DNA of 39,728 nt from Thermaceae bacterium (GCA_015478585.1 JADMIM010000027.1:1-39728), one strand, 5' to 3'; shown: positions 1 to 7,799, counted from the first letter of the stretch. Made by a program: numbers and translations. Notes: generated by a model not told the origin, from the sequence alone.

Positions 1-1
1 G

Positions 2-1078
2 GCCCGACCCCTGGCGGATTTCCTCTCGCAGCTCAACGTCAAGCGCCAGCGGGTCGAGGAGGAGATGCTCTCGCGCATCTGGCCCACCCTCGACCCCAGC
101 CCAGCAGCTTTGGTTATCCACGACCCCGAGGGGCATCCGGGGGTGATGGGCATCGTGGCCAGCCGGGTTTTGGAGCGCTTCTACAAGCCGGTCTTCATCA
201 TTGCCCAGGGCAAAGGCTCGGTGCGCAGTACACCCGGAATTAGCGCGGTGGGCGGCCTGCGTCTGGCTGCCGAACACCTTAAGCGCTTTGGCGGGCACGC
301 GGCGGCGGCGGGGTTTGCCATCAAGGACGAGGAGATTCCTGCTTTCACCCAGATTATTCAGCGCTATGCCGAGCAATACCCCGTTCCGGTACCGGAAATC
401 CTGCTGGACGGCTGGCTCGAGGGCCAAGACCTGATGGAGCTTTATCAAGCCTTGAAGCTGCTTGAGCCCTTTGGTGAGGGCAACCCCGAACCCTTGTTCC
501 ACCTGCGCGGGCGGCCCGAGGCGGTGCGGCTGATGGGGGAGGGCAAGCACCTCTCGTTTCGCATCAATGGCCTGCGGGCGGTGAAGTGGAAGGACAACGG
601 CCAGCACCTGCCGGACGGCCCTATAGATTTAGCCGCCGGGCTGGTTTTGAACGATTGGAATGGCGAACAGAATATCGAGCTGCGGGCGGCGGTGTATGGG
701 CCTGCCCCCAGCGATTCCGGTGATTCCTGGCTGAGGCCCGGGCCTTTTCGGGAAACCCTGCGTGAGGCGGTAGCGAATCAGGCCAGAGTCTATGTCGCTT
801 CCGACGGGGCCGAGTGGTTCATGAACCAAGGCGTACAGGTCGTGCGGCCCGAGGAGGCCGAATACTGGTTTAGCCTGCCCAGCAGCCCGGTGCAGCGCCA
901 GGGGGTCAAAGTAGCGCTGTCGGAGAAGGCTTTGGCGGGGCTCGAGTCCCACCCCGATCCCCTGAAAGCCGCACTGGGGCGGACTATCGCGCGGGCCTAC
1001 CGCTCGGGAAATGCAGCCTGGCTCTCGGAAAACTTAGAGCGCTATTGGCAGGCCCTCACTGAGGCCGTGGGGATTTGA
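2..1078 (+). CDS. recJ: RecJ single-stranded-DNA 5'-3' exonuclease, C-terminal part (5' end outside window)
   Basis: The reading frame is open from base 2 and continues to the TGA at 1076-1078, giving 358 residues of a longer protein. The first third holds a DHHA1 domain: GVMGIVASR, the KGSVRS loop and the conserved GGHAAAAGF motif (about bases 290-322). The rest is the OB-fold and C-terminal region of RecJ, including the LEPFGEGNPEP segment typical of the family. RecJ degrades single-stranded DNA 5' to 3' in RecF-pathway recombination and mismatch or base-excision repair. The catalytic DHH domain lies upstream of the window. The stop codon overlaps the 3' end of the convergent HD-domain gene by 23 bases. 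The ATG at 65 is internal, not a start. Family assignment is firm. Confidence 0.93.
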   Translation, partial: ARPLADFLSQLNVKRQRVEEEMLSRIWPTLDPSPAALVIHDPEGHPGVMGIVASRVLERFYKPVFIIAQGKGSVRSTPGISAVGGLRLAAEHLKRFGGHAAAAGFAIKDEEIPAFTQIIQRYAEQYPVPVPEILLDGWLEGQDLMELYQALKLLEPFGEGNPEPLFHLRGRPEAVRLMGEGKHLSFRINGLRAVKWKDNGQHLPDGPIDLAAGLVLNDWNGEQNIELRAAVYGPAPSDSGDSWLRPGPFRETLREAVANQARVYVASDGAEWFMNQGVQVVRPEEAEYWFSLPSSPVQRQGVKVALSEKALAGLESHPDPLKAALGRTIARAYRSGNAAWLSENLERYWQALTEAVGI

Positions 1079-1712
1079 GGGCTTGGAGTTCGCGCCCCAA
1101 GTTGGCCCTGGCCGGAGTTTCCAAAGCGCCCCACCGCTCGGTTTGATAGATGCGTTCCCGACGCAGAAAACCCTCGAGGACTTTAGCCCGTCCGGCACGG
1201 TATACCTCTTCGGGTAGCCAGGCGTATTCCTGACGGATGGCCCTGGCGTAGCGCTCGTAGGTTTTCTCGTCACTGCCCAGGATGCTCAGGTCGGCCTCGA
1301 GGAATAAGGCGGCAGTCTGGTCGGTGGCTTGGTGGCTCTTGGTTGCCAAAATCAACTCTTCCACCCGCTGAATCAGGGGTTCGGGCAGGCCCATCTGGAC
1401 GAGGCGATTGTGGGCCAGCGCGGCGCTTGCTTCCTCGTTGTCGAGGCGGGTGGGGTCATACACCGCGTCGTGGAACCATACAGCGAACTCGAGCGCGGCC
1501 TGTTCGGGATGGCCCTGAGGGAGCAACTCGAAGAGTATAGCCAGGTGGGCCAGGGTGTGATAGGCCCGTTGTGGCTCGCTATAGCGCGTCAGCAGGTCGT
1601 CGAGGATGCGGAAAAATTGGCCTGAGTCAATGCCCAGAGCATCCAGCAGTGAATTCCAGCGTGCGACAAGACGTTTGCGCCCCTGGTGCGGCAGCTCGAA
1701 GACGGCGCTCAC
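1056..1712 (-). CDS. HD-superfamily metal-dependent phosphohydrolase (COG4339-like)
   Basis: The protein has the HD-type pattern of COG4339: RAYHTLAHL (histidines near the N-terminal third), then FAVWFHDAVYDP with the His-Asp pair, and a later EADLSILG aspartate. These are the usual metal ligands of this hydrolase fold. The substrate is not known for the family. The start is uncertain. The frame is open to a TTG at 1778, but that begins about 40 residues before the first conserved RWNSLL block and lies beside a C/G-rich hairpin. I prefer the GTG at 1712, which has a TACGAT box six bases upstream, the leaderless arrangement seen elsewhere here. The gene is convergent with recJ and overlaps its last 23 bases. 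It lies in the same direction as valS, 112 bases downstream of it. Confidence 0.75.
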   Translation of the reverse strand: MSAVFELPHQGRKRLVARWNSLLDALGIDSGQFFRILDDLLTRYSEPQRAYHTLAHLAILFELLPQGHPEQAALEFAVWFHDAVYDPTRLDNEEASAALAHNRLVQMGLPEPLIQRVEELILATKSHQATDQTAALFLEADLSILGSDEKTYERYARAIRQEYAWLPEEVYRAGRAKVLEGFLRRERIYQTERWGALETPARANLGRELQALKSPRPQ

Positions 1713-1824
1713 AGGAGCATCGTAACCGAAAAGCTGGTGTGGGCTCGAGCTCGCCAAATACCATAACTGCAAAAGCAATTCCTCCCCCGCAAGGGGAGAG
1801 GGGACTTTCCGGTTAAGCCCTTAG

Positions 1825-4461
1825 CTATCCCAGGCGCTCGAGGTTCTCCTGGAGGCGCGTGATCTGGGCCTTGTTTTCCGCCAGCCGTTCGCGTTCGGCT
1901 TCGACCACCTCGGGCTTGGCTCGCTCCACGAAACCGGCGTTGGCGAGCTTGGATTTTGCGCTCGAGAGGGCCTCCTCGAGTTCAGCCAAACGCTTCTTCT
2001 GGCGCTCCAAAAAACTGCTCAAATCGCCCTCGGGTTGCAGATACACCGTCACCTCTTTCGTCCCTTGGGCAAGGGCTTTTTCGGGCTTGCCCGGCGAGGC
2101 ATTGGCTTTGCCCAGGAAGCGGAACAGGGCCAGGTTTTCCGTTACCAACCTGGCGGCGGGGCCGTCTACTTGCACGGTGATTTCCTGCTGCGGTGGGATG
2201 CCAAGTTCGGCCCGCAGGTTGCGGGTGGCCCCGATGGTCTCTTGTAAAGTCTCGAAAGCGCGTTCGGCCTCTAAATCTCTCTCCCCAGCCTTGGGCCAGT
2301 CCTGCAACGCAAGCTGCTTAGAATCTCCCGTCAGGGAGTTCTGCTCGCTGTTAGTCACCGCCTCGTAAAGTTCCGAGGTAATAAAGGGCATAATCGGATG
2401 CAGCAGCTTGAGGAGCGCTAGCAGCGTGTTCTCGAGCGTCCCCATCGTCGCGGTGTTGCCCTCGCGCAAGGGAATCTTGGCTGCCTCCAAATACCAGTCG
2501 CAGAACTCGCTCCACACCATGTCGTAGACGAGCCTGCTGGCCCGCCCCAAGTCGAATGATTCATACGCCTCGGTGATTTCCGCGATGCCTCGAGCCAGCC
2601 GCGAACTCATCCATTTATCGGCGAGGGTGAGTTCTTGGCGTTTTGCGTCTTGCGTTTGGCGTATGGCCTCCTTATTCATCAACACGAACCGCGTGGCATT
2701 GTAGAGCTTGTTGGCAAAGTTCCGCCCCTGTTCGTAGCGTCGAGGGTCGTGACGGATGTCCTGTCCACCGGTTGCAAGGTAGTCCCAGGCGAAGCGGCAG
2801 GCATCGGCTCCGTACTGGTCAATCAGCTCGAGGGGGTCAATCCCGTTGCCCTTGCTCTTGCTCATCTTTTGGCCCTTGGAATCCAGATACATTCCGTGCA
2901 GCACCACCGTGTGGAACGGAGCTTTGCCGGTGAAATGGTAGCCCGCCAGTTCCATCCGGGCCACCCAGAAGAAGATGATGTCGTAACCCGTCACCAGCAC
3001 GTCGGTGGGGTAGAACTTCTTGAGGTCGTCGGTGGCTTCGGGCCAGCCCATGGTGGAGAAGGGCCACAGGTTCGAGCTGAACCAGGTGTCGAACACGTCG
3101 GGGTCGCGGCGCAGCTTCAGGTGGGCATATTTAGGGTTTTGGTCGCAGTCCAGGTCGGGGTTTTCCGGGCTGGGCACGTAGACATTGCCGTTCTCGTCGT
3201 ACCAGGCTGGAATCTGGTGGCCCCACCAGAGCTGCCTCGAGATGTTCCAGTCGCGGATATGCTCCAGCCAGTCCCGATTTACCTTGGCATAGCGCTCCGG
3301 CACGAACTTTATCTCACCCCGGTCTAAGCCTGCCAGCACCTTGTCGGCCATCGGTTTGACCCGCACGAACCACTGCTCCAAGAGCATCGGCTCTATTGGG
3401 GCTTTGGTGCGCTCGGACATGGGCAGTTGCACGGTGTGGGTCTGGGTTTCCTTGAGGAATCCGGCGACCTCCAAATCTTCCACCACCACTTTTCTGGCCT
3501 CGAAACGGTCTAGCCCGCGATACTTCTCCGGCAGCAGGTCGCCGGTCATTTTGGCATTGAGGTCAATCACGCTGGGCATTTCCAAGCCATGCCGCATCCC
3601 AATCTCGAAGTCGGCTGGGTCGTGGGCCGGGGTAATCTTCAAGGCCCCGGTGCCAAAATCGCGCTCCACGGCGCTATCCGCGATGATGGGGATGAGCCGG
3701 TTGGTGAGCGGGATGCGCACTTTTTTGCCAACGAACCCCTTGAAGCGCTCGTCCTCGGGATGTACCGCCACAGCCACGTCGGCAAATATAGTTTCCGGGC
3801 GCTGAGTCGCAATCTGGATGCCGCTGTTGCCGTCCTCAAAAGGGTACTCGAGCACATAAAGCTGAGATTTACGCTCCTCGCGGTCCACCTCTAGGTCGCT
3901 CACCACGGTTTGCCCCACCGGATCCCAGTTCACGATGCGGTTGCCGCGATAGGCCAGCCCCTGATGGTAGAGCTGCACGAACTGATGGCGCACCGCTTTG
4001 GAGAGGTCGGGGCCTAGGGTGAAGCGCTCGCGGCTCCAGTCGGCGGACACCCCCAGACGCTCGAGCTGCTTGGTAATCTGCCCGCCCGACTCGTTTTTCC
4101 ACTCCCAAGCCCGCTCCATGAACTTCTCCCGGCCCAAGTCGTGGCGCGAGGCCCCCTCTTTTTTGAGCTGGCGCTCCAGGAGCACGTGTACGGCAATCGA
4201 GGCATGGTCGGTTCCCGGCAGGTACAGCGCCTCGAAGCCCGCCATGCGTTTATAGCGGGTCAGGGTGTCAATGATGGTGTTATCCAGGGCGTGCCCCAGG
4301 TGCAGGTTGCCAGTCACGTTGGGCGGGGGAATCACGATGGTAAAGGGCGGCTTGGTGCTGTGGGCATCGGCCTTGAAGGGTTGTCTGGCCCATAGCTCAG
4401 CCCAGCGGCCTTCCACGGCTTGGGGGTCATAGGTTTTGGCAAGTTCTTTATTTTTGGTCAT
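1825..4461 (-). CDS. valS: Valyl-tRNA synthetase
   Basis: Class I synthetase of 878 residues that charges tRNA-Val with valine. Visible parts in order: the HIGH-type motif HLGHALDN after PPPNVTGN near residue 55, the long CP1 editing domain with GTDHASIA and the TPAHDPADFE editing-pocket segment, the KMSKSKGN motif near residue 545, an anticodon-binding helical domain, and a C-terminal coiled coil rich in Glu, Lys and Arg. Its start codon overlaps the NUDIX stop in an ATGA arrangement, so the two genes are translationally coupled and share the T-box leader upstream. The cysteine pairs that bind zinc in Thermus thermophilus ValRS, as I remember it, are absent: NWDPVGQTV stands where Thermus has NWCPRCETT. 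The two later knuckles are likewise lost. This looks more like a bacterial ValRS of the E. coli kind. Confidence 0.97.
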   Translation of the reverse strand: MTKNKELAKTYDPQAVEGRWAELWARQPFKADAHSTKPPFTIVIPPPNVTGNLHLGHALDNTIIDTLTRYKRMAGFEALYLPGTDHASIAVHVLLERQLKKEGASRHDLGREKFMERAWEWKNESGGQITKQLERLGVSADWSRERFTLGPDLSKAVRHQFVQLYHQGLAYRGNRIVNWDPVGQTVVSDLEVDREERKSQLYVLEYPFEDGNSGIQIATQRPETIFADVAVAVHPEDERFKGFVGKKVRIPLTNRLIPIIADSAVERDFGTGALKITPAHDPADFEIGMRHGLEMPSVIDLNAKMTGDLLPEKYRGLDRFEARKVVVEDLEVAGFLKETQTHTVQLPMSERTKAPIEPMLLEQWFVRVKPMADKVLAGLDRGEIKFVPERYAKVNRDWLEHIRDWNISRQLWWGHQIPAWYDENGNVYVPSPENPDLDCDQNPKYAHLKLRRDPDVFDTWFSSNLWPFSTMGWPEATDDLKKFYPTDVLVTGYDIIFFWVARMELAGYHFTGKAPFHTVVLHGMYLDSKGQKMSKSKGNGIDPLELIDQYGADACRFAWDYLATGGQDIRHDPRRYEQGRNFANKLYNATRFVLMNKEAIRQTQDAKRQELTLADKWMSSRLARGIAEITEAYESFDLGRASRLVYDMVWSEFCDWYLEAAKIPLREGNTATMGTLENTLLALLKLLHPIMPFITSELYEAVTNSEQNSLTGDSKQLALQDWPKAGERDLEAERAFETLQETIGATRNLRAELGIPPQQEITVQVDGPAARLVTENLALFRFLGKANASPGKPEKALAQGTKEVTVYLQPEGDLSSFLERQKKRLAELEEALSSAKSKLANAGFVERAKPEVVEAERERLAENKAQITRLQENLERLG

Positions 4462-4856
4462 AGGTGCTCCTCGAGTTGGGGCAGAAAATCCCCCATCGGC
4501 CAGTAGATTTCGGTGGTCTTCGGGTTGGCGAAACGGTGGTAAAAGGTGTATTGGTTCTCGGCGCAGTGTTCCCAGGAGTCCGGTGTTGATTCGGGGGCCT
4601 CGAGCCAGAAAAAGTGCCAGTGCTGATTCGAGGTCTCGAAGGCGTAGCGTTTGGAGCCGAGAAACATCGGGTTTTTCAGGCTCAGGCCGGTCTCCTCGGG
4701 ACTTTCCCGGATTGCCGCAGCCTCGGGGCTCTCGCCGCCGGGCTCGATGCCGCCGCCGGGGACTTGAATCCCAGCTTCATAATCGGCATCGTGCTTGAAG
4801 ACAAGCAACTGTTTGCCCCTGGTGATGTAGCAGACCACACGGTTTCTTTCGCTCAC
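4458..4856 (-). CDS. NUDIX hydrolase, first gene of the T-box valS operon
   Basis: The product is 132 residues from the GTG at 4856. A full NUDIX box runs from about residue 36 to 58 (G-x5-E-x7-RESPEETGL), so the hydrolase should bind Mg2+ and cleave a nucleoside-diphosphate-linked substrate. Which substrate cannot be told. The frame stays open upstream to 4982, but that stretch is the T-box antiterminator and terminator. A strong GGAGGAGG ribosome-binding site lies 7-8 bases before the GTG at 4856, so that start is well supported. The stop overlaps the valS ATG. The gene therefore belongs to the valine-responsive transcription unit, an unusual partner for a synthetase. A role in removing a toxic nucleotide or an aberrant adenylate is only speculation. 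Confidence 0.88.
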   Translation of the reverse strand: MSERNRVVCYITRGKQLLVFKHDADYEAGIQVPGGGIEPGGESPEAAAIRESPEETGLSLKNPMFLGSKRYAFETSNQHWHFFWLEAPESTPDSWEHCAENQYTFYHRFANPKTTEIYWPMGDFLPQLEEHL

Positions 4857-4880
4857 CCTCAGACCTCCTCCCCAAACAAC

Positions 4881-4912
4881 AAAAACGCCCGCGCAGACAC
4901 TCTGCACGGACG
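4881..4912 (-). terminator. Intrinsic terminator of the valine T-box leader
   Basis: On the minus strand a 12-bp stem (4912-4901 with 4897-4886, two G-U pairs, loop of three) is followed by five U residues at 4885-4881. The 5' strand of this stem is also the 3' strand of the antiterminator, so the two structures exclude each other. Confidence 0.9.
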
Positions 4913-5228
4913 AGGAGTTTCCCCGCGTTACCACCGCGCTTCCTTTGGAAGATAAAGGCTGAAGGATGAACGATGAAGGCAAAAACCTTTATCTTTTATC
5001 CTTTATCCTTCACCGTGCCGTAGGCACTCGGCTTCGCTGTTTCGGGCGAACCCGGACGGTTCTACTGCCTCTTTGGTTCCCGCTTCCTCTGGGAGAGGGT
5101 GAGGGTGAGGGTTCTTCCGTCTGGCTCTCGGGTGACGTTCGGTTTCCTGGTGTCCTGAGCGCTCTTTCAGCCGGTGGAGGGCTCTCTCTTTTGGGCTTGG
5201 GAAAACCTACTTTTCCCGGTCAAGGCCG
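4881..5228 (-). promoter_or_regulatory. T-box riboswitch leader, valine-specific (GUC specifier)
   Basis: Read on the minus strand, the leader shows the T-box landmarks in order: AGUA near 5210, the AGAGAG bulge at 5190-5182, the apical GGCUGAAA at 5172-5165, a specifier loop GAACGUCACC at 5140-5131 whose codon GUC (5136-5134) reads valine, the T-box proper GGUGGUAACGCGG near 4936-4924, and then the terminator. In the antiterminator, GCGCGG pairs with CCGUGC and leaves the UGGU bulge that would pair with the ACCA end of uncharged tRNA-Val. Uncharged tRNA-Val should therefore favour read-through into NUDIX-valS. Between stem I and the antiterminator lies an extra segment of about 150 bases with GATAAAGG-type repeats at 4951-5010. 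This may be a later insertion. Confidence 0.9.
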
Positions 5229-5234
5229 AGCCCC

Positions 5235-5240
5235 AGTATA
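5235..5240 (-). promoter_or_regulatory. Probable -10 box of the T-box operon
   Basis: TATACT on the minus strand, preceded by TG two bases upstream (extended -10 style). This places transcription start near 5228, just before the T-box stem I. No good -35 box is visible at 17 bases. The promoter sits at the 3' end of the upstream membrane-protein gene. Confidence 0.6.
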
Positions 5241-5248
5241 CACGCTTT

Positions 5249-6280
5249 TTAGTCCTGGGAAGCCTTCACACACCCCAGATTTTGTATGTGGATGGGCTGC
5301 AGAATTTGGTATTCAACCTTCCCACCGCTCGAGCGGCCACTGATTCTTACCAGCAGGGCTCTAGCGTGGCTCAGGCTGCTTCCTAGGGCCAGCGCTGGAC
5401 TGCGGCTGTGCAGGGTCAGAAGGCCGTTGGGGGCTACCGCAGCCACATCGGTGATGCGGGCCTCGAGGGCGGGTTGAATGGCTTGCGAACCTTGGGCTGG
5501 GGGAGGGTCGCCGGTGAGCAGGGCGTAGACCGTACCTGGTGGGTCGGGCAGGGCGATTTGCTGTACACACCGCCCTTGGCGGCGGAAAAGACTGGGAGCC
5601 GCACCTGGCCCCAGCACCGCCCACCGTGCTAGGTAGGCATAGGCCGAATAAGGGTCTACCGGGCCGCTCAGGCGCAGGGTGGTTTTGCCAATCTGAAGGC
5701 TGGGGCTGGCCCAGCCGCTCAACCGGAAGGGGATACCCTGTTGCACTGCGCTCAGCACCAAATCGTCGAGCGGCAGGTACTCCTGGGCATCTTGTAAGAC
5801 TACTCGAGCGAACAGTTCGCCTTCCTTGAACTGTAGCCCCACCAGGCCCACGCTCCAGATACGAATACGCTCCAGGCCAAGGCCCTGTCGCTTTAGATTG
5901 GCCTGTACGTCGGCCAGCCGAACCAGGGTGGGCCGCACGGCTCGGGGGGTGTCCATCTGCCAGGGCACGGCGGCAACCTCGAGCGGCCTGTGGGGCCAGG
6001 CCAGCCACAGGCTCAGGGCCAAGGCCAGCAGGGCCAGAGAAGGCCACAGCCGGGGCCACACGTAGACCCGCCGCATTCCCGCGCTAATCGCCGAAGGGTG
6101 GCCCAGTTCTTCCAGGCTTCGCTCGAGGGACACCTGAGGGGATAAGCCGCTGAGTTGGAGTTCGTCTATGCGCAGGCGAAGGTGTCCCTCGAGTTCGGCC
6201 CGCACCAGACGGCGCTCTAAGCCCCACAGCCCACGGGTGGCCTGGCGCAAAAAGGGCTCGAGCTGGCGCTGAGTAGACAT
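5249..6280 (-). CDS. Membrane protein: cytoplasmic HAAS-like domain, one TM helix, extracytoplasmic domain
   Basis: The 343-residue protein begins with about 75 residues resembling the HAAS/permease-prefix domain that is often encoded beside PadR regulators (two helices with LEPFLRQA and LSLERSLEELGHP). One membrane helix follows at about residues 77-95 (LWPSLALLALALSLWLAWP), then about 245 residues outside the membrane. This outer part is a paralogue of the neighbouring 288-residue secreted protein. Both share an AVPW start, a GW-x-P-x-(I/L)-x-IG segment, a YLAR/YLVR-x-A-LG-x-G stretch, DP-x-GTVYA, and a YQ(I/V)-x-P end. I do not recognise the shared domain. The gene lies 19 bases downstream of the secreted paralogue and is probably co-transcribed from the padR promoter. 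Its 3' end overlaps the T-box operon promoter. Function unknown. Confidence 0.8.
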   Translation of the reverse strand: MSTQRQLEPFLRQATRGLWGLERRLVRAELEGHLRLRIDELQLSGLSPQVSLERSLEELGHPSAISAGMRRVYVWPRLWPSLALLALALSLWLAWPHRPLEVAAVPWQMDTPRAVRPTLVRLADVQANLKRQGLGLERIRIWSVGLVGLQFKEGELFARVVLQDAQEYLPLDDLVLSAVQQGIPFRLSGWASPSLQIGKTTLRLSGPVDPYSAYAYLARWAVLGPGAAPSLFRRQGRCVQQIALPDPPGTVYALLTGDPPPAQGSQAIQPALEARITDVAAVAPNGLLTLHSRSPALALGSSLSHARALLVRISGRSSGGKVEYQILQPIHIQNLGCVKASQD

Positions 6281-6299
6281 TATTCACCCGAGGTTGAAC

Positions 6300-7166
6300 C
6301 TACTTACAGTTTAGGGCCTGAGTCTTGCCCCCGCTTGGTACTACCACCTGGTATTCGGCGTTCTGGTCGGTGATTTTTCCATTCAGTTTGATCAACAGTA
6401 GGCTGTTGGGGTCTTTAGATTTTTGCCAGGCTTGCAGACTGGGGGCATATTGGGCGCTGCTGGAAGCCAGGTGCAGGCGCACCAGGCCGCCATCTACCGG
6501 AGCTACATCGAAGGCCGAGGGCTGAGGAAAGCCGCCCAGGATTCGGTCGTAGGGGGCGGCGAGGTTGATCTCGGCCCACCTCCGGCTGGCTACGGCGTAG
6601 ACCGTGCCCTCGGGGTCGCTGACGCGCAAGGTGTGAAGGCAGGCTCTGGCCTTGGGATTATCGTCGAGCAGCTTGGATAAATAAGGCGGAGCATCACCGC
6701 GCCCCAGCAGGGCTTTGCGTACCAGATACATATAAGCCAGATAGGGGTTGACCGGGGCATCCCGGCTCCCCACCTTGAAACTGGTAGACCCGATGGTGAT
6801 GGTGGGGGTATCCCAGCCCTCGACCCTGACCGCTACGTTGACCCCCATGTCGAGTTGGGCCAGGTTGATAAATATGTCGTCGAAGACGGCATAGGAACGA
6901 TTGTTGTGGTCTATGATGCGGATATACAAGGCGTTGGCGGTTTGGGGAAACTGCATTTCCAGCAGATAGCGTGACAGCACGGCAACTTGGTCAAACTTGA
7001 CCCCCTTGGACTCGAGCAGGGTTTTGAGGTCGCTCAGCCGCAGCAGGGAAGGCTGGGCTATCCCACCCACCGCCCAAGGCACTGCGGACACACTGGGGGC
7101 TGGGCTGGGTTGGCCCAGGGCCAGGGTCAGCCATCCGGCAATCAGAAGCATCAGACCTTTAGGCAT
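6300..7166 (-). CDS. Secreted protein of unknown function, paralogue of the adjacent membrane protein
   Basis: The protein has 288 residues with a Sec-type signal (MPKGLMLLIAGWLTLALGQ). The frame is open to 7190, but the ATG at 7166 is preferred because TGAGGA, which includes the padR stop codon, serves as ribosome-binding site just upstream. The mature part matches the outer domain of the 5249-6280 product along its length, including the GW-x-(T/S)P and DPEGTVYA segments and two cysteines (ACL and the C-terminal NCK). No catalytic motif is visible. It lies between padR and the membrane paralogue in what looks like a three-gene operon, so a sensing or envelope role controlled by PadR is plausible but not shown. 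Confidence 0.78.
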   Translation of the reverse strand: MPKGLMLLIAGWLTLALGQPSPAPSVSAVPWAVGGIAQPSLLRLSDLKTLLESKGVKFDQVAVLSRYLLEMQFPQTANALYIRIIDHNNRSYAVFDDIFINLAQLDMGVNVAVRVEGWDTPTITIGSTSFKVGSRDAPVNPYLAYMYLVRKALLGRGDAPPYLSKLLDDNPKARACLHTLRVSDPEGTVYAVASRRWAEINLAAPYDRILGGFPQPSAFDVAPVDGGLVRLHLASSSAQYAPSLQAWQKSKDPNSLLLIKLNGKITDQNAEYQVVVPSGGKTQALNCK

Positions 7167-7174
7167 AAGTATCC

Positions 7175-7522
7175 TCAGGATTTTCCCCACAGCGATTCCA
7201 CCGCCCGGCTAAACTGCTCGAATTCCTGGCGCTTCTGGGCCAGCACCTTGCGCCCGGCCTGGGTAATGCGGTAAAAGCGCACCGGTGCTCCCCCGCGCGG
7301 CAGGTAGCTAAACTCCGCCTCGAGCAGCTTGGCCTCGGTGAGGCGGTGCAGGGCCGGGTAGAGCGAGCCCTCCTTGAAGTCGAAATAACCCCCGGTGCGG
7401 CTGCGGGCCTCCTTGATGATTTCCAGGCCATACTTTGGCTCGTCCTGGAGGATGGACAAGAGGATCAGCTCGAGGTTGCCTTTGAGCAGATTGGCTTGGG
7501 CGTTGTCTCGTTGGAAGTTCAT
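7175..7522 (-). CDS. PadR-family transcriptional regulator
   Basis: The 115-residue protein has the PadR winged-helix signature: LELILLSILQDEPKYGLEI, then KEGSLYPALHRL and the wing GAPVRFYRITQAG. It ends with a short helix, as in the small subfamily-1 PadR proteins. These repress neighbouring genes and usually their own promoter. Here it heads an operon with two envelope proteins, one carrying the HAAS-type domain that commonly travels with PadR. A consensus promoter and a TATAG inverted repeat lie directly upstream, supporting autoregulation. The effector is unknown. Confidence 0.92.
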   Translation of the reverse strand: MNFQRDNAQANLLKGNLELILLSILQDEPKYGLEIIKEARSRTGGYFDFKEGSLYPALHRLTEAKLLEAEFSYLPRGGAPVRFYRITQAGRKVLAQKRQEFEQFSRAVESLWGKS

Positions 7523-7533
7523 AGAGCTAACAC

Positions 7534-7565
7534 TATAGATAAACTATATCGCTAATCTGTGTCAA
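7534..7565 (-). promoter_or_regulatory. padR promoter with overlapping inverted repeat
   Basis: On the minus strand a perfect TTGACA (7565-7560) is followed after 17 bases by TTATCT (7542-7537). The -10 region overlaps TATAG-N5-CTATA (7534-7548), a likely operator for PadR. Transcription would start about eight bases before the ATG at 7522. Confidence 0.65.
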
Positions 7566-7700
7566 GGGGGGGAGGGTGAAGCTAAACCCTAAACGTTGAG
7601 GGCAGAGGGCAAAGAGCGGAGAGCTAAACCTAGGTACACGACAAAACTTTTCTTTCCAAGCTGAGACGATAAAAATAGGGGCTGCCTTAGCAGAGGTAGC

Positions 7701-7772
7701 CCCGTGTGAGCACTAGCCGCACAGCGGCGGGCTTGGCCCGTGTGAGCACTAGGCCCACAGGGCCGGGCTTGG
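7701..7772 (+). repeat. Two tandem 36-bp hairpin units
   Basis: Each unit begins CCCGTGTGAGCACTAG and ends CGGGCTTGG. The centre is GCCGC-ACA-GCGGC in the first unit and GGCCC-ACA-GGGCC in the second, so the stem sequence changes while pairing is kept. A second constant hairpin GGGC-TTG-GCCC spans each unit junction. The same two units recur at 11904-11975. Confidence 0.85.
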
Positions 7773-7799
7773 CCCGTGCGAGGGTGAGGGAAAGTGAGC

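Noticed and set aside
4856-4982. Longer NUDIX reading frame starting at 4982
   Set aside because: These bases form the T-box antiterminator and terminator, and a strong ribosome-binding site precedes the GTG at 4856.
5020-5060. T-arm-like sequence in the T-box leader that could be a tRNA
   Set aside because: No acceptor, D or anticodon arm can be built around it.
7706-7790. Possible CRISPR array
   Set aside because: The 36-bp units are directly adjacent with no spacers, and no cas gene is present.
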